Positions 24,220 to 34,289 of a DNA stretch of 64,000 bases are shown here, piece by piece. Below the pieces are notes generated by a model. That model did not search any database. It worked only from the letters and a program-made list of their open reading frames with translations, and was not told where the DNA came from. The DNA is from Muricea muricata (Eukaryota > Cnidaria > Anthozoa > Malacalcyonacea > Plexauridae), in NCBI GenBank assembly GCA_963855995.1, contig OY979716.1, positions 28,532,421 to 28,596,420 of the forward strand, given 5' to 3'. Position numbers and translations under genes: made by a program. Position 1 is the stretch's first letter, and each line of letters begins with the position of its first letter.

Positions 24220-25570
24220 ATTTTATTCCGCCATTTTGCCTTCGATAATTTAAATTCTGGAGGGAAATGGGGGAAGCCGCTGCGCAGTGCTGAGCCCGCG
24301 TATCCGGGAGAAAAATGCATAGCAACCGACCATCGTGATCATTCTTCCACGTATGCTGTTGATCTTCTGAGGGAAGTGTTTTCACAGTAAATGGATCCAA
24401 AACTTTTTGAAACTCAGAATGACATACAAGCTTTGCGGGATTCCAGTACTTCGCAGATGTTGGTGGAATAGCGCATTCAAATGCATCACCTCTGCTGAAG
24501 TTATTAATGCTAATTAAAATTGTCATAGCGTTTATGCTCTGTGGGGCGATGTCGTTAGCACCTATGCATTGCGCTACTGCCGCGCACCTATGCTCTGTCC
24601 GTTCGTCAGTCGTTGTCCATTTACTTCCGAGCTTGAGATTTTTCTGAGGTGATAGTTAATAAAAGCAAATCCCAATCAACTTTAACCACGTAGAAATTGA
24701 AAGGGACAAATCTTATTGTTTTAGTAGAATCAGAGATCAAACAAAAAATATTTTCACAAAATAATTCTAAAATGCTCCAGGAATGCCAAAGTAGGTAGGT
24801 TGTAAGGGAAATTTGAGATCTATCTTTATCAAAATTAGCCATTGCGTGTCATTGGACTGTAATGTTTTGAACCCATAAAAATAATAAATATTATTCATTT
24901 TTGTACCTGCTCAACTGCGCTCAAGATTAAAATTGACGTCGACTTTAGCTTATCTTTCTGAGTCAAGGGTTTCGCTCCAGTTGTATATGGAGCTCAGTTG
25001 GTGCACTGCCTTGGTGTTTTAGCTTTCCTAGGAAAGTTATATCTTGCTCCTTCCAGTTCCTTGAGGCAGGAAATTAATAATTTCTATTCGTTTCATCAGA
25101 CATTATTCATATTCAAAGCTAGTTATGACTCTTACCCCTGTTGCTCTTGCCTTCAACATCAGTGCTCTCAACCAAAATTTGGTTTATATTTCAACGTATT
25201 CCGCTCAGTAAATAAAAGAATCAGCACACAATCAATAATACAAATTGACTAACATGATTTAAAGTTTTTACTGTATTAAGCTTTTGAAATATACCATATA
25301 AACTCGACACCAGCTGTTTGTTATTTACACGTTTGAAATCACAATATTTCGTGCCAATAACCCCTATTTTCCCGCATTACATCATTATTTTATCATTACA
25401 TCATTTAATATAACGTCATGACTTTGACTCAGGTTACTGCTCGGTTTCCAAGATGGCGTCAGGCAAATGTGCAATCCTCGATTTAGCTGCTAGTTCGGAA
25501 AACAATATTCCATGTGTTAGTAATAAAAAACAAAGGCAAAAAAAGAACGTGTTTGGTCAGAAACGGAATT

Positions 25571-26311
25571 AAAATATTTTGCAATTGTTCTAGCAGACGA
25601 TAAAAATAGGCACGCTATGCGTACATGTATCTGCGAAAAAAGGTACGCTACGCATACAGGTAGCTGCGCAAAGCATAAATATGTAGTAGAATGATTGCAA
25701 TAAATATTGACATGGTCCAATGTGTTTGAAATGATTACTGTATAATATAAACTTTTTAATAAAAACATGTGAAATGATTATAACATAAAATTTTGATAAC
25801 AGTATCATTTCAGAGATAAATACTCGAAATATTTTAACATTTATCACAATTGTTTGAACCAAATTTGCATGGATATGGCTATTAATTGTTATTTTTAAAA
25901 TTCGATATAAAAATACATGTCGAGTATACAATGCATAAATCAAATAACTTTAGTTTTACAAATATGGTTTACTACAGAATGTATAAAAAAGTAGACCCTT
26001 TGGAATGCTTTTTAATTCGGTCGAATTAATACATGCGTAGAAATGCATGATTGTATACACATAGGACAAGTTAGAATAACTTCAACAAACAAAACAGGCT
26101 GTACAAAAATGTGAATTTGTAATTCATTATATTGTTTAAGATATTCAAGGTGTATTCAAAATTAGAACAAATTAAATCTGTTAAGTGACCTTTGAATCGA
26201 GTCATTCTGAACTATCAAATTAATGCAACAGATTGCAGCAGATTAAGTGGTGATCAATTTAACATGATGCAAAATTAGCTTTGTCTCATATGAATATATT
26301 TTTGTTTCAAT
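25571..26311. other. Harbinger Myb intron, left part
   Basis: Intronic sequence between the SANT-like exon and the ISL2EU insert. An imperfect internal duplication (gcacgctatgcgtacatgtatctgcg-type and ggtacgctacgcatacaggtagctgcg-type) occurs at 25610-25670. No gene was seen. Confidence 0.4.
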
Positions 26312-26576
26312 GCAATGGGCGACTTGCGCCTTTCGCAAAGCATCACGGTAGTTTAGTTAGGTCAGTCGAATTTCGCAAAATGGTGGTCGTTCTTGTTCGA
26401 TCTTTGTTTGCAGTAAATCACTACATTTTTTGGCTAATATTTGACACTTCTGTCCGCGGTAAAAAAAATAAAAGACTCCTGGAGTACTAATCTTGCATAG
26501 AAACCAAACATTATGATCGTTATTGGCTTAGATTTTAAAATATCCGACGTAAATTAAAGCAAAGTAAGATAAAAAT

Positions 26577-28385
26577 ATGGCTCCAATTTACAATGTGCAA
26601 GACCAACACTGTACATTTTACTGCATTAGAAGGTAAGTACAAGGCTAAAATTTATATATAATATGTAAGGAACACGGGATGTTTGAATGCAAATGCGGTT
26701 TCAGCGATCGGCGATTATTTACAAAATTTGTAGCCGTAAAGGTTGTTTTGACAAACAAGCGTTCAACAACACATGCTTTGATCAATCGTTCCATTTCAAA
26801 CAAAAAAACATTGTAGACCTTTGGCGGGAAAATATTTCAGGCTGTTAAAATAAAAACATTTACGTTGTTTTAAAAAGTACTTTTAAGTGCTATTCGTTGC
26901 TGTTTTATTGTTTGTCATTTTGAAAAGAAGTTTAACTGGCGCGTCAATATTTTCGTACGTTTCCATCGCGTTGGAATTTAATTTTGTCATCAATTTTGGC
27001 CTATTTCCGACCGAAGGAAGTTTGTCAAAAAAGATTTGGAGGAACTACTTGTGTACCAAATTGCTCAAGCAATAGTTTGAGGACACCTGGGGTGTCATTT
27101 CACAAGTTTCCAAAGGAAACAAGTTTAAAGCAAACATGGTTGAACTTATTGGGAATTTCAAAACAACCGTTAAAAAGCCACAAAGTTTGCTGTTTACATT
27201 TTCCTAGTGGTAAAAAAGTATTGGGTGCATTGCCAACTTCCAGTTTGTTTTCAAATCGACAAACATGCAACAGTAAAATTGTAAGAAATGTAGAACAAAT
27301 GAAAACTGTAAATCAGTGTGCACATAGTAAAAATGTGCCAACAAATGAAAGTACCAGTAGTGAAATTTCAGTGCTAAAATCTGAACTTGAACAACTTAAA
27401 AGAGAAAATAAATCTTTGAAAAGTAAACATGATGAGCTATCCAGCAAATATCAACTATGTGTATTGAGATTAGAACATGTTATAGCTAGTGATGTGAACT
27501 TCAAATTTTACACCAGTTTTTCTAACTATGAAACCTTCAAAGCCTTCTTTAATTACTTGCAACCAGCTTGTAATTTTTTTGATGTTTGCTGGAACAAAAA
27601 ATTCACAACACACATCAGAGACACAAGCAAAACGTGGTACACCAAGAAGTTTAACACCTGAACAAGAGTTATTCATGGTTTTGGTCAGATTGCGGTGTGG
27701 TTTATTGAGTCTTGGTATTTCCCAGGCCCAGTACTCTAGAATTGAAACAACTTGGCTGGGTTTCCTTTATCACAGACTAAGAGCTCTACCTATTTGGCCT
27801 TCACGTGAATACATTCAAAACACAATGCCAAAAGCTTTTAAAGACTCTTATCCCAATACTCGAGTTATCAAAGACTGTACTTAGCTTTTCATAGAAAGGC
27901 CTACGTCATTCCGCAGTCAATCAGCAACATATTCCTCATATAAAAACCATAACACAGCGAAAGGGCTCATTGGAATTTCACCTGCAGGGTACCCATCATT
28001 TATTTCTGAGCTTTACACAGGTCGTTCTAGTGACAAACAAGTTACAATAGACTGTGGCATTTTGAACTTGTTAGAGCCGGGTGATGATTTGATGGCAAAT
28101 AAGGGTTTTGACATAGAGGATATAATGCCAAATGGAGTCAACCTGAATATACCACCTTTCTTAAAAGACCAGCAGCTCTCTGTTCAGGCAGAAAATGAGA
28201 CTCGAAAAATATATGCAGTTAGAGTTCATGTGGAACGTGCCATTCAACGCATAAAATGCTTTAGAATTCTGAAGAATGTGTTCCCACTGAGTATGGCATC
28301 AGAATTGAATAAAGTATGGGTTATCTGTTCCTACCTGACCCTATGTCAGCCACCAATAACTAGTAATTATCTTGAACATGAATAA
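26577..28385 (+). pseudogene. ISL2EU transposase: THAP finger plus DDE domain
   Basis: A short first exon in the terminal repeat (ATG 26577, MAPIYNVQDQHCTFYCIR, donor AG|GTAAGT at 26632) likely precedes the main exon (~27025 on). That exon has a THAP domain (CVPNCSSNSLRTPGVSFHKF, W, HKVCCLHFPSGK) and a coiled coil (VLKSELEQLKRENKSLKSKH). A DDE_4-type domain follows (RGTPRSLTPEQELFMVLVRL; VIKDCT; SYKNHNTAKGLIGISPAGYP; GDDLMANKGFDIED; RVHVERAIQRIKCFRIL). Breaks: a 1-nt shift in a T-run near 27575 and a TAG at 27882-27884 right after the first catalytic Asp. Normal family members have Glu there. The element is therefore not autonomous as it stands. Confidence 0.75.
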
Positions 28386-28527
28386 ATCAACAATCAATAC
28401 AACCTTTTTAGAAAATATTAATTAAATTTAATTTGAGAATTTTCATGGTGAATTCATATTAATTTATAAACAATTTGTTGAAACATCATGTTAAATTACA
28501 TTGATTTTATTACAAATCTGATAAACT

Positions 28528-31269
28528 TCATTTTTTTACCAATTCAGGGTATATGAATGTGAAGTAAAAGGATGTTAGCTTTGGTAGCATTGTTTTGTCC
28601 CATAATTCATGGTCAAAATATATTCTTTCACTGACAATGTCTTCTTCTGTATATACAATCAAGTCAGCCCATTCAACATTACAAGTGGCCATCAAACCTT
28701 GTATTTGGTAAAAATAATTATGATTCTTCTTCAATGTGGGTTTAGATTTTTTCTCAAGAAAGAAGGTTGGGTCATCACATGCATGCTCAATTGTCATTTC
28801 CTTTTTGGAAAAAGGACACTTGACTTCCCCAATGCCATAAGGTTTGCTCTCAGTGGGGTCATACAGCAAACAATCTGGACTAGCACCAAGCCAGGGTACA
28901 CAACTGTTTACAATGAAGCGACATGACACACATGCTTTGATCAAGTGATTGTTTTTATTACACTTTTCTAAGTATTTCTTGATGGCAATTTCCTCTTTGT
29001 TTTGTCCCCACAAACATGCTTTTGGCACAGGTTTAGTGCAACTGGAATTAAACTGTTTGTTCAAAATTGTTTTTGGATGTATACTGTCTCTGCACTTCAT
29101 AACAGAACCAAAATTTGATGCTGTTAATCTTATGCGTCGTTCTTCATACCATAATTGATCATCTGATTGCCCTCTTGTATTGCATTCAATGTTTTGTATT
29201 TGCTCTTTTGATTTAAATAGTGTTTCAAGTACAAATTCATTGTATTGTGAAGATGGTATGAATTTGCTTAAGATCTGTTGCGGTCTGCTGTTACTTGGTT
29301 TAAAACTGCATCTCGTATTTCCACAGCATGAAGCTGATTTGAATTGCAGTGAACTTCTTTTAATTTCTTTTTAGTAGGTAACTCGTTTAAGTATTCATCA
29401 TAGTCAAAAGCTTTGCAATTATTTGATTCTAGGAGATTTTGTAAGTAGTTGCATGATCCAGCACTTTTCAATTCCTGATTTAACTTCTGAACATCACTGT
29501 CTGTGACAGTTTTAGCAAATGCTGGTGCTGGGTTATAAATTTCAGTAGAATGAGATGAACTTTTTGTGGATATTGCCTTGCTAAATTTAACACTGTCAAA
29601 AAGTACTGCGGTTTTGATATCTTCCATTGTTGTAAGAGTTGTGTGCAGGTTAAGGCCCCGTCCACACGTATCCGTGTAAATTTATAACCGGGTAAATATT
29701 TTCACGGTTACGAAAAGTACCGCGTCCACACGTAACCGTGTTCAAATCGTTTTCGCCCGTCCACACGTACCCGGGTAAATTTGAACACGCTCATGACACG
29801 ATCTGAGCATGCGCTGGAGAAAAGACGAGCCCGCAAAAACCTGCACGCAGTTTGTTTTTCTTTTCGTAAGATCACACGCGGCTAGTGTTTGGACTGTTTA
29901 AAACGCCAATTTTCAATTTATTGCTTTTGAAATTGCTAAAAAAATGCCAAATTCGGAAGGGCAATCGTCAAAAGCCAAGAAGAGCAAGTCTGACAACTTT
30001 GTCTGGTCTGACGACGGAGTCGAGTTGCTACTAAACGTTGTTCTTGAATACAAAACAGCACGAATTGCGGAGAATGTTGACTGCGGGCAGACATGTCAAA
30101 CAAAATATACTGACATTTTAGACTTATTCCGTGCTCAGTATCCATCCAAAGAAAACGTAGCAGTGGCCTGGTTCATAATTTGACGTCACCGTGTTAATAT
30201 TTACGCAGTTACGCCGTCCACACGTAACCGATATTTACCCGTTTAAATATTTTCACACTCTGGCCGGCGTTTTCAAATTTACACGGTTTGTGTGGGCGAT
30301 TTACCCGGTTACGTGTGGACGGTAAGCGTAACCGTGAAAATATTTACCTGGTTTTAAATTTGCGCGGGTACGTGTGGACGGGGCCTAAGTCATCTGGGAC
30401 CTCGGTAAGTTCAAGCTCAATGAAGTCCAGGACTTGAAATAAAGCTGCAGCTACATGTTTACAGCAGCCACCATTCCCTGCTACACAAGAGCACTTAGCT
30501 TCAATTACTTTCCCAGTATCTTGATTCAAATGCACATAAACTGTATAATTAGTCTTTTTCATTGAAGCATGTACAGTACACTTAATGTAGAAAAGCTTGT
30601 CTTTTCCCTGACGAACATTAGAAATAACTTTAACCTTAGACACCATCTTATCTTTAAACAATTGATAACCATATTTCTTGTGTTTATGGGCCTTTGGTTG
30701 TTTGCCCTCCTGTTTGCTTTCCTGGGCTGTTTCACCAATTAAATGCTGCTCAAGAAGTTCATGTGTAAAGGGAGGGATACCTTGCAGACTTCGAGTCCAT
30801 TTTGTACTCAAACAATCAAGTTTTTGCTCCATATTTTCGGTCGGAAATAGGCCAAAATTGATGACAAAATTCCAACGCGATGGAAACGTACGAAAATATT
30901 CAAGCGCCAGTTAAACTTCTTTTCAAAATGAACAAACAATAAAATAGCAACGAATAGCACTTAAAAGTACTTTTTAAAACAACGTAAATGTTTTTACTTT
31001 AACAGCCTGAAATATTTTCCCGCCAAAGGTCTACAATGTTTTTTGTTTGAAATGGAACGATTGATCAAAGCATGTGTTGTTGAACGCTTGTTTGTCAAAA
31101 CAACCTTTACGGCTACAAATTTTGTAAATAATCGCCAATTGCTGAAACCGCATTTGCATTCAAACATCCCGTGTTCCTTACATATTATATATAAATTTTA
31201 GCCTTGTACTTACCTTCTAATGCAGTAAAATGTACAGTGTTGGTCTTGCACATTGTAAATTGGAGCCAT
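28528..31269 (-). pseudogene. ISL2EU accessory protein: SWIM finger plus YqaJ-type exonuclease
   Basis: Exon 1 (ATG 31269, donor at 31213) is the mirror copy of the transposase exon 1 in the other terminal repeat. The main frame from 30832 has a SWIM zinc finger (AKCSCVAGNGGCCKHVAAAL) up to ~30389, where the MITE interrupts it (VPDDL|TCTQLLQQW). After frame changes near 29615 and 29275 the YqaJ domain runs to 28528: RRIRLTASNFGSVMK, GASPDCLLYD, GEVKCPFSK, YYQIQG-like NYFYQIQGLMATC, DLIVYTEED. YqaJ proteins are lambda-exonuclease-like; their role in transposition is not established. Confidence 0.75.
29654..30385. mobile_element. Harbinger MITE, 732 bp
   Basis: Ends are GGCCCCGTCCACACGTA and its reverse complement, with repeated GTCCACACGTAACCG words near both ends. 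It is flanked by TAA at 29651-29653 and 30386-30388. Inside, 29944-30183 (+) is a truncated Myb/SANT-like frame (DNFVWSDDGVELLLNVVLEY to LDLFRAQYPS). This shows derivation by deletion from a full Harbinger element of another family than the large one here. Confidence 0.85.
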
Positions 31270-31526
31270 ATTTTTATCTTACTTTGCTTCAATTTACGTC
31301 GGATATTTTAAAATATAAGCCAATAATGATCATAATGTTTGGTTTCTATGCAAGATTAGTACTCCAGGAGTCTTTTATTTTTTTTACCGCGGACAGAAGT
31401 GTCAAATATTAGCCAAAAAATGTAGTGATTTACTGCAAACAAAGATCGAACAAGAAGACCACCATTTTGCTAAACTCGACTGACCTAACTAAACTACCGT
31501 GATGCTTTGCGAAAGTCGCCCATTGC

Positions 31527-32420
31527 TGGTGATTCAGATTTAACAAGTAAGGTGACTCAAGCTGATATTACTACCCAAGGGAAAATGTCAGCCTACTATT
31601 CAGATTTCAGATCCAAGCATTAATACACTTTGAGCATGAGTACTACTAAGTGCTGGTGCACGGTTTTTGTACATGATATATACATTTAAAATTAAATCAG
31701 AGAAAAAATACTCATATTGATGAATTGACTGATTATTCAAAAGAACAAGAAGTTCAAGAAATTGTATACAAGCATAAGGTGTGTACCAAATAAGTGCAAT
31801 CACAGACAAATACTAGATAATGCAAGTGTACACTGCAAGCACAACTAGTGAAACTGACACACAATGCACATAATGAAAACAACAAGCCCATCCATCAAAA
31901 CATACAGTATACTCAAACCCGTTTTAAACAAGTTAACTGGACTAAAAATTACGTACATGTGGTCCATGTTGTTATTGTACCTTTATTATCATTGTATAAA
32001 TGTCACTGCTTCTGTCAAATCGGTTTGTTGACTGTTGTAATTTACAGATGGATAATACAACCAATGCAATATTTCCCCAGTTATCGAACCATCATCTTGC
32101 TTAGACATATTTACAATAGAAATAGAATATCTAGTCACGCTACGAAAAGTCTTCAGTTCAATAAACCTTAGCAGTCCTTGTCCAGTTAGGCTTAACTCTT
32201 CACTCTTTAACAGTCTTGGCACATGCCATTTTGGAATTTGGAAAATCACTCCAGTTAAACATATTATGGTCTGAATGATCATTAAGTAATACGTCATTTT
32301 AATGTTATATTCTCGACTATTGGCTATTTCTAATTTACGCATTAGGTGATTGGCTACAAGCTAACAGCTAACAGTAACAGCTAACAGCACGCGCACGATA
32401 ACAATATATCTGCATTCGCA
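31527..32420. other. Harbinger Myb intron, right part
   Basis: No gene was recognised. A tandem of ctaacag/ctaacagcta words lies at 32355-32390, just before the acceptor of the last Myb exon. Confidence 0.4.
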
Positions 32421-32893
32421 GATACAAAAAGCAGTATACATTTCGATTAGAAACACTTGCCTTAAAAAAGTCTGCGAATAACGAAGTATTTGAAGATATT
32501 GCAAAAGATTTGGAAACCTACTTGCAGTCCAACGAATTCATAGAAGAAAACGAACGGGAGAAAGCAAAATCAAAGAGAAAGGGTAAAGACACTGCTCTGG
32601 AAATTACGCCATGTAGGCTTCGAATCAAGTATAAATTTATTAGAAATCAGTGGCGAAAGTTTACGGACCGTGTTAAAAAAAGCACTGGAAAGGCGCCCAT
32701 TGTTGAGCCGGATTGGTTCACCATTCTAAGTCCTGTATTCCCTCCTCAACAACCAACTCACAGCATGTATCCATATGGTGGTGTCAACATGACTCAGTAT
32801 CAATTTGATCAGTCTCAAGTACCAACCACTCATAACACTACCCTTACTGAGCTGGAACCACCTTCATCTAACAGTTGGTATGAACACAATTAG

Positions 32894-33948
32894 GAACAGC
32901 TGTATATAAAATCCTATTTGATAACATTTTGACATTGCATGTTTTTAGCACAAGTTCATATTTAATGCTCTATTTATGTTTGAACAAGTAATATGGTTTC
33001 ATATTTAACTGCAATTGTGTTGGGCATTTTTTTTTTTTATATTTATATTTTGATCATTAAAAAATATATTCTGTTGGTTGGTTGTTATTAACTGTGTATT
33101 ATGTGAAAGTCTCCATTAGCAAAACCATATTGTACTGCATCATTGAACCATTTAGCTGGAATGTAGCCAAATGTTCCCTGTGACAGTATTTTACCCTTCA
33201 AGGGACTGTTTGTAATTATTATTATTTATCACCTTCAAAATACTAGGTAATGAATAGCCTAGCAAACATCATTTGATTACTTTTGGCAAGAAATAAAGCC
33301 AAGGGGTAAGCATTCCAAGAGTTGCAATTTTTGAATTCCCTTATTTTTTGGAGGGGGATGATGCATTTCTTGAAAATTTATTTTAAAATTCCTCAAGGAA
33401 AAAGCTTTGGGCTAAAAAAGAAAATTAATGGTCATTGCTTTGAAAGTCAAACTGTAAATTGTATTTTTGTTGACAGTAACTTGTGCTTAACCATTTCATA
33501 TGGGATAAGTCATAACTTGAGTCTATTATACAAGACAAAACTGTCAAAACAAAGCAAATACAATCAGACCCTCAACAAGGTTTTGCTTCACTAATTATCA
33601 GGTAAACAATGAACATATCAGCCATATAAGAAATCCAGACCTGACCAAGGTCTCTGCTTGTAACTGAACATAAAAATTCTTAACATGTAGTGTTAAATCA
33701 GACCACAGGGATGAAAAATAATTATTTTACAATATAATTACTGTATTACTTTTTTTCACGTTTACTTACATTGAGAAATAACTATTTTCCTACCAGAACA
33801 ACATTATTTTACAATGGGTTGTAACAATTTGAATAATTATGCTTGGTAATGTTTAATTACAGCATACTTCAATGCTACACACACAAGTAGTTTTAATATT
33901 GAATATAATTGTTATTATATAATATTTGTATAAGTATATATTTACAAC
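32894..33948. other. Intergenic between convergent Harbinger genes
   Basis: AT-rich spacer between the Myb-like stop (32893) and the transposase 3' end (33949). A frame at 33322-33594 has no convincing composition. Confidence 0.45.
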
Positions 33949-34289
33949 CTAACTAGCATCTCCTTTTTTGGATAATGTCCACAACCTGTTAGAGGTTATG
34001 CCTCTTACACCTTCAGCCACAGGTACTTGTCCACGACCACGAATAAGGTTTAAGTCTTTCACTTCAAGTCGCCATATGGGTTTACATGGGTCATTCTGGT
34101 GAATACAAATATTGTGCAATAAAATGCAACTCATGATTATCAACTTAAAGCGGGGTTACAGTCCGGTTTGCGCATGTGCGGCGGATTGTTTTGATTCACT
34201 ATATATAACTGTCATGAAGTACATCCATTTACAGCGCAAGCTTCCGATTTTCAACGTCACTTCTTGATCAAAGGGTTGTGCGATCAACA

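Larger units (their letters stand above)
17165..24337. mobile_element. 7.17-kb DNA transposon of unassigned class carrying a SAP-domain protein
   Basis: Perfect 32-bp terminal inverted repeats start CACGATGGTCGGTTGCTATG (17165-17196) and are mirrored at 24306-24337. The flanking 3-bp direct repeat is ATC (17162-17164 and 24338-24340). Removing the element plus one ATC makes the MULE frame continuous (QQHTWKND to INNGRMKHIE). Two genes are inside: a large plus-strand gene (17820-20880) and a minus-strand gene (24219-23527). A 3-bp duplication and CAC ends recall CACTA or Harbinger, but the proteins are not recognisable as either. Confidence 0.8.
12722..24526 (-). pseudogene. MULE gene: Ulp1-type protease, C2H2 fingers, MULE transposase, SWIM finger
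   Basis: Order on the minus strand: an N-terminal piece at 24526-24338 joins 17164 in frame across the SAP element. Next is a Ulp1/C48-like protease (GCHWALCHVD; VYGDSLAWPF; PLQTCSNICEAV: His, Asp, Cys). Two C2H2 fingers follow (CCHCDSLFTRKFTLKRHIRTKH and a second; 16100-15890). A FLYWCH/FAR1-like exon (YYQCNRGGIYKPGGTRKRR; ~15650-15490) leads into the MULE core: D in NGICIDTTHG, D in LMSDLASQF, and the CTWH C-x2-H. A C-terminal SWIM-like CTCPDC-x6-CKQIH (~13130) comes last. Breaks: frameshifts near 17030, 16685, 16140 (a C7 run), 14750 and 13190, plus the LINE insertion. Plausible splice sites separate the exons, so one fused gene is likely but not proven. Confidence 0.7.
9782..25494. mobile_element. 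Mutator-like element (MULE), 15.7 kb with internal insertions
   Basis: The left end ACTAGCAGCTAAATCGAGGA at 9782 is matched, with few changes, by its reverse complement ending at 25494. The inverted repeat runs about 65 bp, to CAGTAACCTG. Flanks are ctggaaaac (9773-9781) and tcggaaaac (25495-25503), a 9-bp target duplication with two changes, as expected for MULEs. The element carries a minus-strand gene with Ulp1, C2H2, MULE transposase and SWIM parts. Inside it are a tandemly duplicated left end, a LINE tail and a 7.17-kb element. It lies in the first exon of the Harbinger Myb-like gene. Confidence 0.75.
26312..31526. mobile_element. ISL2EU-type transposon with ~700-bp terminal inverted repeats
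   Basis: About 700 bp at 26312-27013 recurs in reverse complement at 30835-31526. Both begin GCAATGGGCGACTT and differ by few substitutions and small indels. The gene pair, a THAP-DDE transposase (+) and a SWIM-YqaJ nuclease (-), is the known signature of ISL2EU elements. The target duplication is not clear (GC at both ends is ambiguous with the repeat itself). A 732-bp Harbinger MITE is inserted in the YqaJ gene. The element lies in the intron of the Harbinger Myb-like gene. Confidence 0.8.
9686..32893 (+). pseudogene. Harbinger Myb/SANT-like accessory protein gene, split three ways
   Basis: Known role: the Myb-like partner binds element ends and helps import the transposase. The start is MANDDVSKTSFGFTFR (ATG 9686), then an in-frame TAG and a Leu-rich stretch up to the MULE insertion. 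The coding sequence resumes at 25504 (NNIPCVSNKKQRQKKN), followed after a 1-nt shift by a SANT-like start (WSETELKYFAIVLADDKN). The last exon begins near 32421 after a tatatctgcattcgcag acceptor (RYKKQYTFRLETLALKKSAN), continues through a basic segment (CRLRIKYKFIRNQWRKFTD), and ends at 32893. The left and right flanks of the MULE join in frame once one TSD copy is removed. The ISL2EU sits in the intron. Confidence 0.65.

Noticed and set aside
9782..25494. ORF beginning MASGKCAILDLAAS at 25455 as the true start of the Harbinger Myb-like gene
   Set aside because: Those first codons lie inside the MULE terminal inverted repeat and also occur at the left end in reverse. The real start is left of the MULE (9686), because the 9-bp TSD and frame join there.
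26312..26320. 2-bp GC target duplication for the ISL2EU element
   Set aside because: GC is self-complementary and also fits as part of the inverted repeat, so the duplication cannot be distinguished.
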